Shown here piece after piece: positions 1-10,744 of a stretch of 50,470 bases of DNA. This DNA is from Perkinsus olseni (taxonomy: Eukaryota; Perkinsozoa; Perkinsida): the NCBI GenBank assembly GCA_013115125.1, contig JABANN010000227.1, positions 1 to 50,470 of the forward strand. Reading direction: 5' to 3'. Position 1 is the stretch's first letter, and every line of letters starts with the position of its first letter. The notes below the pieces were generated by a model that saw nothing but the letters and a program-made list of their open reading frames with translations, was not told where the DNA came from and ran no database searches. A program made the translations under genes and the position numbers.

Positions 1-1375
1 GAGATGGACGAGTTGCACCTTTGGGTGAGATGACCACTGGACGAATTTATACTGGATCAGTTGAGATACACCCCAACTGGGGTACATATCGTCAACCATT
101 ACGGCAGGATACGGAAGAGCTCGGCACTGGAGATACTCGAAGTATCTCACGTAGCCCACCGTTTGCCATTTCAAGAGGGAAGGAGCTCGACTCAGAGTTT
201 TGGCGAGGCGCTTATTGTGGAGGCTACCAGCGAGACCGCTACTAGACCGTGGTCCATGGGCTTCGATCATGGTCTTGATATCAGGGCTCCGTAGGAAGCC
301 GTCGCCTGTACAGCCGTACCTATTCGTTGCTCTCTTAAGTTCATTCAGTCTGCATGATGATGGGTTCCCTGTGGCGTAACTCTATCGTGCATGACGTGCC
401 TCAATTGGGTGGAAGTAAGGCTGGCTTACTACTCCTGGGGGGCACTTCTCCTTGGGGAGACTTTACTGAGAAGAGTTTTCTCAGCTTCGTCTGCCGCTAG
501 TGGACCCTGGTGAACAACGTCACCTCGCGCGAGGACAATATACTAGTATGTACGGCACTCTTATGTTTTATTATTGAGGCCTTTTCGATTATGCGTCGAT
601 GATCGCTCCCTCTCGTTGCTCATTCGGTGCGTCACGAGTCGTTCAGCACGTTCTTCGCTGTTCTTCTTACGAACCGTCTTTGCAATTTCGAATTGTGACT
701 GCGGGTGAGAAGGGCAGTGCGAAAATCTGCGCATCAACTTGATGCGACTTGATACTTGAGACTTGATGCCATCAAGTCTCGTGAATCAAGCATGGGTTGT
801 GTGAGTTCATAGTCCAACTCTTACGGTTCCGGCTTCGACTCGAATCCGATGTGCTTAGCGGTGGCGATCAATAGGCAGGGGATCAGGCAGACGCCAAGGC
901 TCGGGTTTTGTGTTTTCAATTCGTCGGTCTCTAATTTCTCAGCTTGACAGCTTTTTCAGCTGAGAAATTAAGCTTCCTGAGCATCAGGCCTCCTTCCTCT
1001 GGGTTTTTGGGGCGGGCTTGGATCCTTTTCTCTGTCGTAATTTTCGGTTGAATCGTCCGAGTGGGGCCGCTCGCTTTCTCGGTTGCGAAACTTAGAATCG
1101 TTTTCAGTGAGAAAGCATGAATCCAGCGGTGGAGGTCGGGTTCGAGTGCTCTGGGTGGACCGGAAGGGACGCACGGTAACTCGACCAACATCCTCGACGC
1201 TCGTCGAATGGGGCGCTTCCACTGACGAATCCGAGCGTCTTATTAGTGGTGGATATTTTCAAAACCCAGATGTCCTTCAGTTGAATGGCTGCACCAGTAG
1301 AGGGTCTGTGGGCGGAGGAGGGAATAGTGGCTTCCGTTCGTGGATGCTTCTCTGAAATAAAGTTAACAGGTGAAA
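1..1375. other. left-edge stretch without a firm gene
   Basis: No gene could be chained here. An open stretch at 61-294 (+) reads like ordinary protein and could be the last exon of a gene entering from the left, but no acceptor or partner exon is visible. Another open stretch at 1083-1355 (+) has protein-like composition but no clear splice sites. The region also holds one-base-loop palindromes (729-743, 761-779) and a copy of the GTGAGTTTATAGTCC repeat near 799-840. Confidence 0.4.
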
Positions 1376-2018
1376 GACGATCCTGAGCGGGCTATTGACA
1401 TTGAGGAGAAAGGCAGCCTGTGGGAGAGCAAGGCTCGCTCGAAAGAGCGATGTCCTCAATTTTGGTGGGCGCTGGCCTCGTCTGTGTATGATACACAGTG
1501 TATCCAACGTCGACGACTCTATTGAGTTATATGAAGTCAATCAGGAGAGGGTCTCGAGTTTCGTCGTCCCGAAAGCATCTTGCAGGGGACTGATGGTGCG
1601 ATGGACTTGAGAGATTCACAATCGTTAATGAAAAACGCCACCCAGCAAGCGAGACTGACAGCGTCCGTCAGGGGGCTGACGAAAGTAATAGAACAAATCG
1701 CCCAACTCCTGCCCTCATCCGCACCCTTCAGGACTTCCACCGACTGCGAGTACGTGTCGAGTCGTATAGGGGACCCATTGGGGACTCCCTGGCCGCTGCC
1801 TTCTGGGAGTACGCAGCTCCTGGCTGATGATGACTGATGTCGTTCCATGGCTCAGGTTGATTCTGGAGTCCCCTATGTGCCTGAGGGAGATGCGACGGAT
1901 CTGCATAGGGCGGCAGATGGCCCTCAGCGACGAGGAGACGTCGTCGTGCTCCTCGGACTCCGATCGCTCCAGTTCCCAATCCACCCAGGGTCGGTCTAGC
2001 AGGACGTCTCTGCTCTGA
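1376..2018 (+). CDS. probable upstream exons of the Ser-rich gene
   Basis: An exon appears to start after 'gttaacag' near 1375 and run to about 1486, reading VKDDPERAIDIEEKG and ending before a GTGTATG donor. A second block, about 1559-1837, reads FRRPESILQGTDG then LMKNATQQARLTASV, which is helix-forming. A third, about 1855-2018, contains the acidic serine run ALSDEETSSCSSDSD. The Ser-rich composition matches the chained exons from 2639 onward, so these are probably earlier exons of that gene. The junctions are not phase-proven between all three blocks, and no initiator Met is established. Confidence 0.35.
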
Positions 2019-2638
2019 TGCTTCTCCTCAGACCACGGTTTTGTCCGGCGTAGGGCTGTCCATCATCAGCGAGCGCGAAGGGACGTCCGAGTGCCGCTGC
2101 TGCCCCTGGGAGTTAGGGCTGACCCGGTAGGCAGGGAATGGGCGGCGGTTTGGTCACTAATTATAAAAAGTAGTGCCTGAAAATAGACTCGTCAGACAGT
2201 GGTTATATATTATGTTTAGAACGCTCGGTTTGGAGCGGTATGAAAGTCCTTAGGACGAGATCCCAACCACCTTGACAAAAGTACTGTTGAGTCATTATAG
2301 TTATGATCCTGTTGTGTGTGTCATATGCCACGATGATGATCTGGAAGTTACTCAGAATCTTTACCGGTCGATGATACCGCGCGTCCTTCGACAGCTCTAT
2401 AGGGTAATTATCTATGCTCTTTATTATATTCTTGATGGGGCGGATGAATTTGGGCCGTATCCTAATCCGAGCACTTCCTGAACAGAATTTGTCGGGATAA
2501 AAAGGGAAAATCAGACCGGAATGAATTTTCTGACGCGAGTCGAGGTTGCCCACCTCTGAGTATTATTATTTTTTCACATAACGATATGTATGAAACAATA
2601 AAAAGACTAAATATCTGCACATTGATAACCATCCTCAG

Positions 2639-5600
2639 CAGGCACCTTTCCGACGTCGTGTCACTTCATTATCGTCCTCACCGTCAGAGTCATCATCGTC
2701 GGAGTTCGCAACGCCTGAGAGGATCCCAGGTAAGAGCGCATTCACGATAAGCTCTATCGACTGTTGCTGTCTCAGACGCTGTTTTGGCGGCTACTTTGGA
2801 GCAGTCTTCGCCGTGTCCGCCCGCTGTCGAGAATTCAGGTCGGTGAGAAGGGGAGGGCGACACTGCTGCTGTTGCTTGAAGCTTCGCTCCGTCGTAGCAT
2901 TAGATTTTTCTGAGCTAGCTCCGCCACTTCGTCATAGAGGCCTTGTTAATATTATTGGTGCCATGCGATTGATATAATAGGCTATGCCCATGAGACAGTC
3001 TGTCCCACAGTTTTGAGTCATATCAAGAAATAGAACGCCACCCATTTTTGACCAACGGTTTAGACCAGCTCGGGACTGATTTCCTTGATCGGAGTAAATT
3101 AGAGAATGACTGAACGTGTTCTCGGGTGGGTTCATGACAAGATGTGACGATCTCAATCTTGGGATCATCTTCCAGTGAGGAGTCGATCCGCCCAGGGTTA
3201 AACGTTGCCATCCAGATCCTGAGTGAGGGTCTCTTCCTGAGGACGTCCATAACGGTTCATACCGTGTGCCCAGTAAAAAAAATATTGATAGCGATGTGAT
3301 CTACTCTCCTGATAATTTTTTTCGCCCTATCTTCTACGACGCGCAATGCCTTCGTTCTATCGCTTTTTCACAAAAGCCTAGTTATGTGAATTGATATGTG
3401 TTTCAGCACCTGGCACCGGTACAAAACCTGTTTGGGTGCAGTAGACTAATTACCTAGTTTATTGAATAGATACATAGATAATATAGCGCGGCATAGATGA
3501 GCCTCGGACGCTTCGCTCAGCTTGCTCTGTGACTGTGAGGCTCCATGCGGTCGAACAGCAGACCACAGATCTGAGTCGCGGTAACGGCGTCTCGCACACG
3601 AGCGGCTTTCGAACCTATCCCATTGTTAAATCATCATAAACTTGGCAGTTTACTGGCTTCCTCATCGTAATTGATGCTTATTGACCGGATTTTACACCGG
3701 CAAAAGGATTTTCGAATTTCCAGATGAAATTTTCCCTTTTTTCGGATGGGGGGGTGTTGGTATTCTCATTATACAGATGAGGGAGCTCCTCTCATCGTTA
3801 GCTTCCGTTATATAAAATGACTTTCCTTATCACTATACAGATACTCTCTCGAAAGCCCCATCGCGAGCCTTCGCCAAACCCGCATTCGATGACACATGCC
3901 GGTCGGAGTCCCCTCCAAGAACTGAAGGGCCGATGATGATGGTGAGAGAAGCTCTTCCAAATGCTCCACTCTTGCTCAGCATGTCCGTCGTTTTCAGAAG
4001 CAGTCCGACCTCAACTCGCCTGAGTGTGTTCAGACGAAGACGTCCGGGCCCGCTGAGAGCAGCCCTATCATCGAGGGTAGGCTGATCGATCCTGCTGCTG
4101 TCAATCGCGGGGCTGCACAGTACTCCGAAAAATCTTGAAATATTTTGCTTTTCATACTCTCATAATTCTCTTGAAATTTTTCGAGAAAGTTAATTTTTTC
4201 CGGATTTTTTTTAATTTTTTTTGTGATATCTAAAAATGTCACAATCCAAATCTCAATTAATTTTTAGACAGGCTTAAAATTTTTTATGTCTGTGGAGCGT
4301 GCTACGGGTGACGATAATTTCTGTAGGCAATGACGAGCGGTAATTTCCTTGCTAAGAAAACGCAGAAACTCCGCTCCGTCTGCCACTGGTAATTTTGATA
4401 TTACCGGGCCGACTCTAGGCGTAGGAAAATTAGTCGGCCGTGGGTTCCCGAAGAGGAATTTCCTCCGCGTAGGGTTGGCCGAGGTTTCGGGAGAATCCTT
4501 GCGGTTGTGAGGTTGATGCTTGCACATAGCAGGAAAAAAGATACCATCATCACCACGCAAAGAAATTATTTCTGGAAAAATCCGGAGGGCGGCGCTGATT
4601 TTCTGTGGCTTCGACGTTTTGTCTTTTACGGGCTGCATTCGTCCTCGGCAGATTGCCTGCCGGTGGAAAATGTTTTATTTACCCTGGAAAATTACTGTGC
4701 TTTTCACGGAAATTTTCGCGAGGGGAAAATAATGGAAAATTTTCAGCTTTTTTCGGAGGGGTGAAGTGTTGGTAGTGTCATGATATACTACGAGTATCTT
4801 TTTTTCTGTGAGGTGCACGAGTGTCCACGGGCTCGGCGACGGCGGCGGCGTCTCTGAGTGATCTCCCACCGGAGCTCCGATGGTGGCCCGCTGAGGGCGA
4901 AAGGGCGGGGTCTCCGGGGGCCTACCAGGACTTGTCCTGGATGCGACTCGGTATGACGGCGAGTATCTCAGGTTGACCCGCGCTAGATACAAATTGAGTT
5001 GACTCTGCGGCCGATAATGATCTCTCAGAATCACCACCGAAGGCAGCCGGAAGCCGAAGCGCCGCGCCATCTTTACTGCCACCCCCACCGTCATTGCCAT
5101 CGTTCAGATCCCAGCAGGAAGCGGTGAGGAAAGCGATTTTCTGATGAAATAATAGGAAGATATCAGTACTGCTATTTGGTTAGGTCGGCCCTCGAGTTCT
5201 GTTGATTACTGAGGGCGAGTCAGCAGCAACAGCAGCCAAGCCCGGTAAGGCAGGGAATCGTTTCCACTTTAGCATTCATTCCTATCAGAATCACCCTCGG
5301 CAGGGAGCGAAGATCCCAGTCCGGGCGTAGCTCGGCCGAGCGGAATGGAGGCTGCGGTGAGTCGCTCGTTTGCACATGAGTTGGTGATGCCGAGCTTGGT
5401 GATGTGCAGGTGGTCGGCCGGTCCGTCAGTCCTTCGGCTGGGGAGGGAAGGTCTGCTGCCGTGAAGGCAGGTAAGGGAATCTTAGGTTGAATCAACCTGG
5501 TTGATCCGTGCTTGATACAGAACGGCTGCACTGATATTAAACTTTCGGTGCTCTCGGCAGATACATCATCATCATCGTCATCATCCGAGAGCAGCCCCAT

Positions 5601-8600
5601 CAGTGCATCATCGTCATCATCATCATCATCACCAGTGGCCAGGCCGAGCGAGGAGTCCGAGGAGGACGGCCCTCGGCGGAGTGCCTCGTCGTCGATGCTC
5701 TCTTTTACTTCGTCCGACAACGACAGCAGCAGCAGCAGCAGCAGCAGTGATGTCGTGGAGTCTCCGGTAAGGTGGGTATCCTTGATTCTGTTTGTGATCA
5801 GCTTCGACCTTGGCAGCGCTATTGTGTGATGTTGTAGAACAAGTCCAGAAGAATGTACTCAAGTCTTCAAGGCCTCACGCCGCTACGCAGGCTCTTCACG
5901 AATAAACCATACCATTTTTTACCGAATTCACAAATCCTCGCTTCCATCGGTCGTCGACGGAAATGCCAACCTCCTCTCCTGGAGACCGAGTGTCCCTCGA
6001 GAGCGGACGGTCGAAGATCTGCTGCCGCCCCTCAACCGTTCTACTCGAGTGCTGATCGCGACGCTGTTCGCTGGGTCTATATAAAAGTCTTCACCATAAT
6101 CGATTCTGGAATTGATTTCCGCACGAAAACTCAGCCGCTTCCGCTGAGTCTCAGAATTTCCTCGGATGTTGGCCTGCTTCTATCCCAGAAGCTGCATAGG
6201 GCCTTTGCTCTGCTTCCCCCTCTGGGCCTCATCAGCCCGAGATAGGGTCCTTGAAAAATTTTCGAGCGCTCCTATTTCCACCGCCGTAGTCGCCTCAGGT
6301 GCGGAGGCCGCGGAAACGGCGGTGCGGAGGGAAGAGAGTTCGGATAGCATCACCAGCAGCAGAAGGTAACCAAGGTCGACCCTTGCGTTTCACGAAAGAT
6401 CTCCTTCTCAGAGATCCCTCGGCGGCGGCTGTCCCTGATCGAGCAGGGCGTGACGGTGGAAGCGTTCAACACAGAGCTGTCGGACATCTTCGGGGTCGAG
6501 GTAAGATCGCCGATCGAAGCTTTTCCCCTTTACATCCTGGTATACATACAATCGCCACGCCTCTTGTCACAAAGGCCTGTTACGCAATAGTGGTCTTCAA
6601 AACGTTCGCGTCGCCAGCTGCGGCGGTTTCCTTAGTACGAAGGCCTGCGCCTTGGCCTCATGAATTCACTTCTGCGCCGTACTCTATAGTCGCCAATTTT
6701 ACACAATAGTGGTCTTCAAAAACTCTTCCAGTGGCCAGCTCAGGTAAAGCCGCCACGGTCGGGGAGATACCTCCGATGGTTCGACAGGAGGGCGGGGGAG
6801 ACGGCGGGGCCCAGCAGGGAGGAGATGAGGCGGGTGGGCTGGGGGCTGGATATCTTAGCATTGGACTCCAATGATTGGAGCCGTGTTGCTTGACGTGATT
6901 TTGGCCGACTCGCAAGCGTTTCTGGCACCGGGGCAGGCGAGTATTGATTCCGTATCAGCCGGCACAGAGACAACAGACTCGGCCGGGAAATATTATTTTT
7001 TTTCATTTTTCGCCTGGTCTCTTCACGGTGAGGGATTCATGCTGTACTCATTCCATATTGCTGTTGTTGCGTATCGAAAAAGGGGCGTCCACTGTGACAG
7101 TGGCACTGTCACGCCGAAAAGCGGTGTCCCGGGGTCAGCGCGGGTGGTTTCGAAATCGGAGTTCTCGCTGGTGAGAAATTGCAGCTTCACCCCGGACTTC
7201 GTAATCGTCATACGTGTAGCGAATTTTTGGGAATTTTTGTTGATAGCGGACCCATCTTCCCGAAGTTTCATACCCAAACACTCCTTAACAGGAAATGCGA
7301 CTTCGAGATCACCCACACCTAGCTAGAACGTCCTCTACCACCCCTTCGTCCTCAGGCGCAGATGCCCCTCCATCGGAAGATCTTCTTCCTGATGGAGCAG
7401 CAATCCTCCGCCAGGGACCTTCCAGAGGCCCCGGCCGAGCTGCTCGCCGGTGCATTCGGCAAGGCGAAGCTGGCGAGCCTCGAGGTGACCATCGTCCGCC
7501 CTCCCCCTTCCCTCACGTTTCTTGGCAGGAGGATGCCGTGGTGGCGTGGGTCGCTACCCAGGACCCGACCCGGATGACCCACCGCATCTGTGCGGCTGCG
7601 GTGGTCGGGTGTAACGGCCGGTGTCCTGGGGGCGGCCCCGCCACCTTCGTCATCCGCCTCTTCGCCACCGCCAAGGAGGTGTCGTTCGGCCGGCGGAAGG
7701 TGAGGGTGATTTGGGGGAGGAGCGGTAGGGATCCTTACGTATCGAGGATCTTTTCCTTACTAGAGATTTTCTGCCAAATCGATCAATGTCGAATCTTCCG
7801 ATATTTCGAAGCATATGATACAGTCTGTCCAATAAAAATTTCCGCGTTGAGAGATTTTCGCTAGAACGTTGCAAAGGACGAGTTTACGAATCAAACTCAG
7901 CGTTCCAGGATAGCCTCAACACTCTCGATGCAGCAATCGTCTATCGGAATATGGTTACTAGTCTAACGTCGCCCTGTGCAACGTTCTACCGCAAATTTTT
8001 CATCCAACGCGGAAATTTTAACTAAAAATTTCCGCGTTGGATAAAAAATTTGAAAATTTTTTGGTGGACAGACTGTATCGCGAGATGTCATTTATTGTAA
8101 CGCGGCTTTGATTCTGCATCGCGGTCAACGACAATAACTGCGATTCCAGATTTTCATCGATTTTACACGTTGATTCAGCGTGTAAAAATCGATCGCGTGA
8201 TAGATTTTGGATGTCCTCCTCTTCAGGCAAAGGTGCGCGGGTACGACTGGGGAAAGCTGCTGCTGCGGGAGATCGAGCACCATCTGGTGGCCCCCCGGAA
8301 CAGCCCCCACCTCCTCGTCGAGAGCGTCGCTGATGCCTGGCGGTGAGTCGTTCTTAGGCGGTCTGATCGAGTTGGCTTGTGGCAGCATTCGGGTTCACCG
8401 AATGACGCCGCAGAGAGTTCATCGTTAAGGAACTAGTCCAACTAAGGCGGCGATGGCGCTGGACTTCAAACTCACACAGAAGCCGTTTTTCGCCAACCTT
8501 GTGTCGTTGAATCATTAAAGACCTAGCTCAGCTTCTTACCGGAGCAAAATAGGATAAGCGATTTATTATCAAACAATAGAAGCGTCGTATATTATCATAC

Positions 8601-10381
8601 TCGTAGTACTACGATAATGCACAGATGGGTGATGAGGTCGACCGCTTGGGAAGGCGGGCGCGACATCCGAGTTCTACCAACCGGAAGCGAATCTTTCATC
8701 TTTTCTCTTCGCATCATCAACGCTTTAATATAGCACCTTTGCAGTATCCTGATCCCAAATTGTGTCCCGAATTCTCATAATTTTGGGTTCGTTAATCTAG
8801 CTTGATTGGTTCAAGCTGGTCTCGATCTTCTTTCCTCTCGTAGCATTCTCATCACCCCATCTTTTCGGTCATCTCGCGCTTTCCAACAACTACTTACTAC
8901 TCTACCATCTTGTGTTGTGATACCGCACTTTGCTGCAGCCAGAGAGGAAGAGCATTGAAGTATCGCCCGTGATACAGGAAATTATTCTGGGCTTTACACC
9001 GTCCGTGAAAACGTGTTTATTTTCCGCGTTATTCGCCTGCGGCTGAAAACTTTATCACTGACACTGTCATTTTGTGACTAGACGAATATCTTTTACATCG
9101 GTGAAATGCATGCATCAACCTAGGATACTACCTCCTGAAAAAACTCGTAGAGAAATCATGACATACTGTCGTCGTGTGATATACGAGCTTCCACCACATG
9201 AATATCTTTTCCACCTGTGAAATGCACGCTTCAACCTAGGATACTAGCGATATAAACACCGCTTCCCATCAGGTACTGGGCCAAGCTGGGCTTTGAGCTC
9301 CGAAGTTCCCGAGGGGCGGCGTCGAGCGGCTCTGAAGGGCAGCAGCTGAGTCGTTACAATGAGACCCTCATTGGTGTGAAGCCGGTACGGTCGTTCCGCC
9401 GGCCATGAGTGTATTGCAGCAATTTGGATTGGTGATTTGCGTTGGGAGTTATTTTAGGGCGAGCGAGATTTATTATGCGCAGATATTAGCGGAGCGAAGC
9501 GATTCTTGTTTGCTAATTTTGCGGAGAGTTGATAATTGCAACCAATCTTAATGACTGATTCGAGCGGCGCTGCGCTGTTGAATCTTTTACACCGGGGAGG
9601 CAGTCGACCGAAGGCAGGACCACCTGGAGGTGAGCTGATCGTATTGCGATTTCGATACCACAATTTTCCGAACTCTCGAGTATGAAAATGTCTTTGGGGT
9701 GACCAGAGCTGTCATTTTAGTATCTTGCGAATCTTTTGGAATCTTGTTTATACTTCTTTATCATACTATCTTTATTATGTTTTTCTGAGCGAATCTTTAT
9801 TATTTTAGGTAAAATTTTGATTTTTCATGCGGCCGTCGTATTTTTGCTCGGTTAGAACCGGTCCGCACCGTGACGATTTCTCACTGGCTGAAGCACTAGT
9901 ATCTGTTTTTTCACGATATCCGATACCGAATTTTATTGCGATTCATAAAGATTGTGATTGTGGTAAGCATCATCAACATCAGCCTGGAGGATGCCTTTCG
10001 GGCCTACCGGAACGGGATTTACACTCATTTTTCGGCGATAGAGCTGTCTCGCGAGTCGTGACCCGGCTTTAAGTGCCCCGTGATTCGACTTCATTTCACA
10101 GCGCCATACACGGATTTTTTTCTGGCGATCCTCCGATAAATCAGGATCGATTCGCGATTTTTTTTCGCGCCAAATGCTGTCCCAAAATCGGTAGCGTTGA
10201 TTTACAGAATTGCTTTATCGATTCTGAGAATGGTCGTTGCTCAGGCAAAGAGCTGCTGGCCCTCCTTAAAGGCAAGCCAGTGTCCTGGGACGAGGCCTCG
10301 TCGTCCACAGTGGGGTCTTCGGAGTCCTCAGCATCCCCAGCATTGGATAGGTTGTTTGGTCGGAGCAAGGGGACAGAGTAA
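2639..10381 (+). CDS. multi-exon Ser/Pro-rich protein, function unknown
   Basis: Not recognised. Exons consistent in phase: 2639-2729, 2776-2838, 3841-3941, 3998-4076, 4813-4971 (or -4950), 5029-5123, about 5224-5244, 5320-5356, 5381-5470, 5561-5766, 5838-6074, 6299-6365, 6412-6500, 7356-7484, 7529-7699, 8227-8342, 9273-9384 and the last, 10245-10381, ending TAA. One or more exons between 9385 and 10244 are unresolved. The N-terminal half is low complexity: poly-Ser from TCA and AGC repeats, Pro runs and acidic patches. It is followed by a basic, NLS-like RRPRKRRCGGKR. The C-terminal part (6.4-9.4 kb) is GC-rich and looks folded (LSLIEQGVTVEAFNTEL, MPLHRKIFFLMEQQ, then RGYDWGKLLLREIEHHL). The tail is again Ser-rich. 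A nuclear regulatory protein is a guess. The true start lies upstream, perhaps in the blocks at 1.4-2.0 kb. Confidence 0.65.
2839..3840 (+). other. long intron or unassigned stretch
   Basis: About 1 kb between two phase-compatible exons of the Ser-rich gene. Open frames here have no acceptor/donor pairs that keep the phase. No repeat copy or RNA gene was seen; a small exon cannot be excluded. Confidence 0.4.
4077..4812 (+). other. AT-rich intron ending in a shared repeat
   Basis: Intron of the Ser-rich gene. Positions 4120-4260 are rich in AAATTTTC-type runs. The last bases (4795-4817) are a copy of the ATCTTTTTTTCTGTGA repeat, whose TGAG supplies the 3' splice site. Confidence 0.55.
4963..4990 (+). 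repeat. short form (28 bp) of the GTATCTT element
   Basis: Starts GTATCTCAGGTTGACC and ends CTAGATAC, so it keeps both inverted ends but lacks the middle of the 43-bp form. It lies at the 3' edge of the exon that starts at 4813. The bases CTCAG|GTTGA could be read as an exon-intron boundary. Confidence 0.7.
5477..5518 (+). repeat. GTATCTT-family element, diverged, in an intron
   Basis: Reads GAATCTTAGGTTGA at the left and CTTGATAC at the right, 42 nt. It sits seven bases after the donor of the intron 5471-5560 of the Ser-rich gene. Confidence 0.65.
5731..5752 (+). repeat. AGC trinucleotide repeat coding poly-Ser
   Basis: A run of about seven AGC codons within an exon of the Ser-rich gene, with TCA-type Ser runs at 5562-5640 in the same exon. 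The exon stays open through both repeats, so they are translated. Confidence 0.8.
6366..6411 (+). repeat. 46-nt intron built from a GTATCTT-family element
   Basis: The whole intron reads GTAACCAAGGTCGACCC, then a GTTTCAC core, then AAAGATC, then a short pyrimidine tract and CAG. Its left end, core and right end line up with the 43-bp element. The flanking exons (6299-6365 and 6412-6500) join in phase, so this is a spliced intron derived almost entirely from the element. Confidence 0.65.
8430..8477 (-). repeat. GTGAGTTTATAGTCC family copy
   Basis: On the + strand it ends GGACTTCAAACTCACAC, the reverse complement of the family's GTGTGAGTTT..GTCC end, and has TAGTCCAACT on the other side. It lies in the intron after the exon 8227-8342. 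Confidence 0.6.
9086..9128 (-). repeat. 43-bp GTATCTT element, full length, inverted
   Basis: + strand: ATATCTTTTACATCGGTGAA, continuing to end CAACCTAGGATAC. Exactly 43 bp, like the copies at 34772, 35022, 35444, 36886 and 37560. Confidence 0.8.
9202..9244 (-). repeat. 43-bp GTATCTT element, full length, inverted
   Basis: Second copy in the same intron: ATATCTTTTCCACCTGTG at the left, CTTCAACCTAGGATAC at the right. It is 116 bp from the first copy and in the same orientation. Confidence 0.8.
9385..10244 (+). other. unresolved exon/intron stretch of the Ser-rich gene
   Basis: Phase bookkeeping requires at least one coding exon between 9384 (phase 0) and 10245 (needs one carried base). Open stretches at about 9827-9960 and 9976-10072 are candidates, including one reading LEDAFRAYRNGIYTHF. 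No acceptor/donor pair satisfied both neighbours. Confidence 0.35.
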
Positions 10382-10744
10382 TGACGGTTTCGGTTTTTTT
10401 CGACAAAAATCGTCGGAAATTTTCGTTTTGGAAGGTGGAAATTTATACTTGAAAAATGACCAAAATGGTTTTATTCGTCCGAAATTTTCTGTGTTTTTGG
10501 TGAAAATGGGTACAAATATTGAAATTCACGGTTTAAAATTACTGAGAGGAAAAGGAATGGTCGCCCTTGTGTCAGTCAAGGCCAAAAAATTTTCGGAAAT
10601 TTTTGTTTTTTTCCTGAAAAAGATGGTCGAAGAAGAGAATTCTTAATTTACGAATCACTGACAGCGAAGAAACGCAACGGCCGCACTTTCTCGAGCGTCG
10701 AAAAAAATTCCCGCAAATTTTCGTAATTTTATTTTTCCTATCAG

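Larger units (their letters stand above)
8343..9272 (+). other. intron carrying three repeat copies
   Basis: Intron of the Ser-rich gene, joining phase-compatible exons across 930 nt. It holds one GTGAGTTTATAGTCC copy (8430-8477) and two full-length inverted GTATCTT elements (9086-9128, 9202-9244). No open frame here extends the neighbouring exons. Confidence 0.55.

Noticed and set aside
5220-5720. 166-residue minus-strand ORF rich in Asp and Ser.
   Set aside because: It is the antisense shadow of the Ser-rich plus-strand exons; TCA/AGC runs give open frames on both strands.
9273-9384. Initially grouped with the GTGAGTTTATAGTCC repeats because of a GGGCTTTGAGCTCC stretch.
   Set aside because: It translates without stops (YWAKLGFELRSSRGAA), and both boundaries fit the neighbouring exon phases, so it is an exon.
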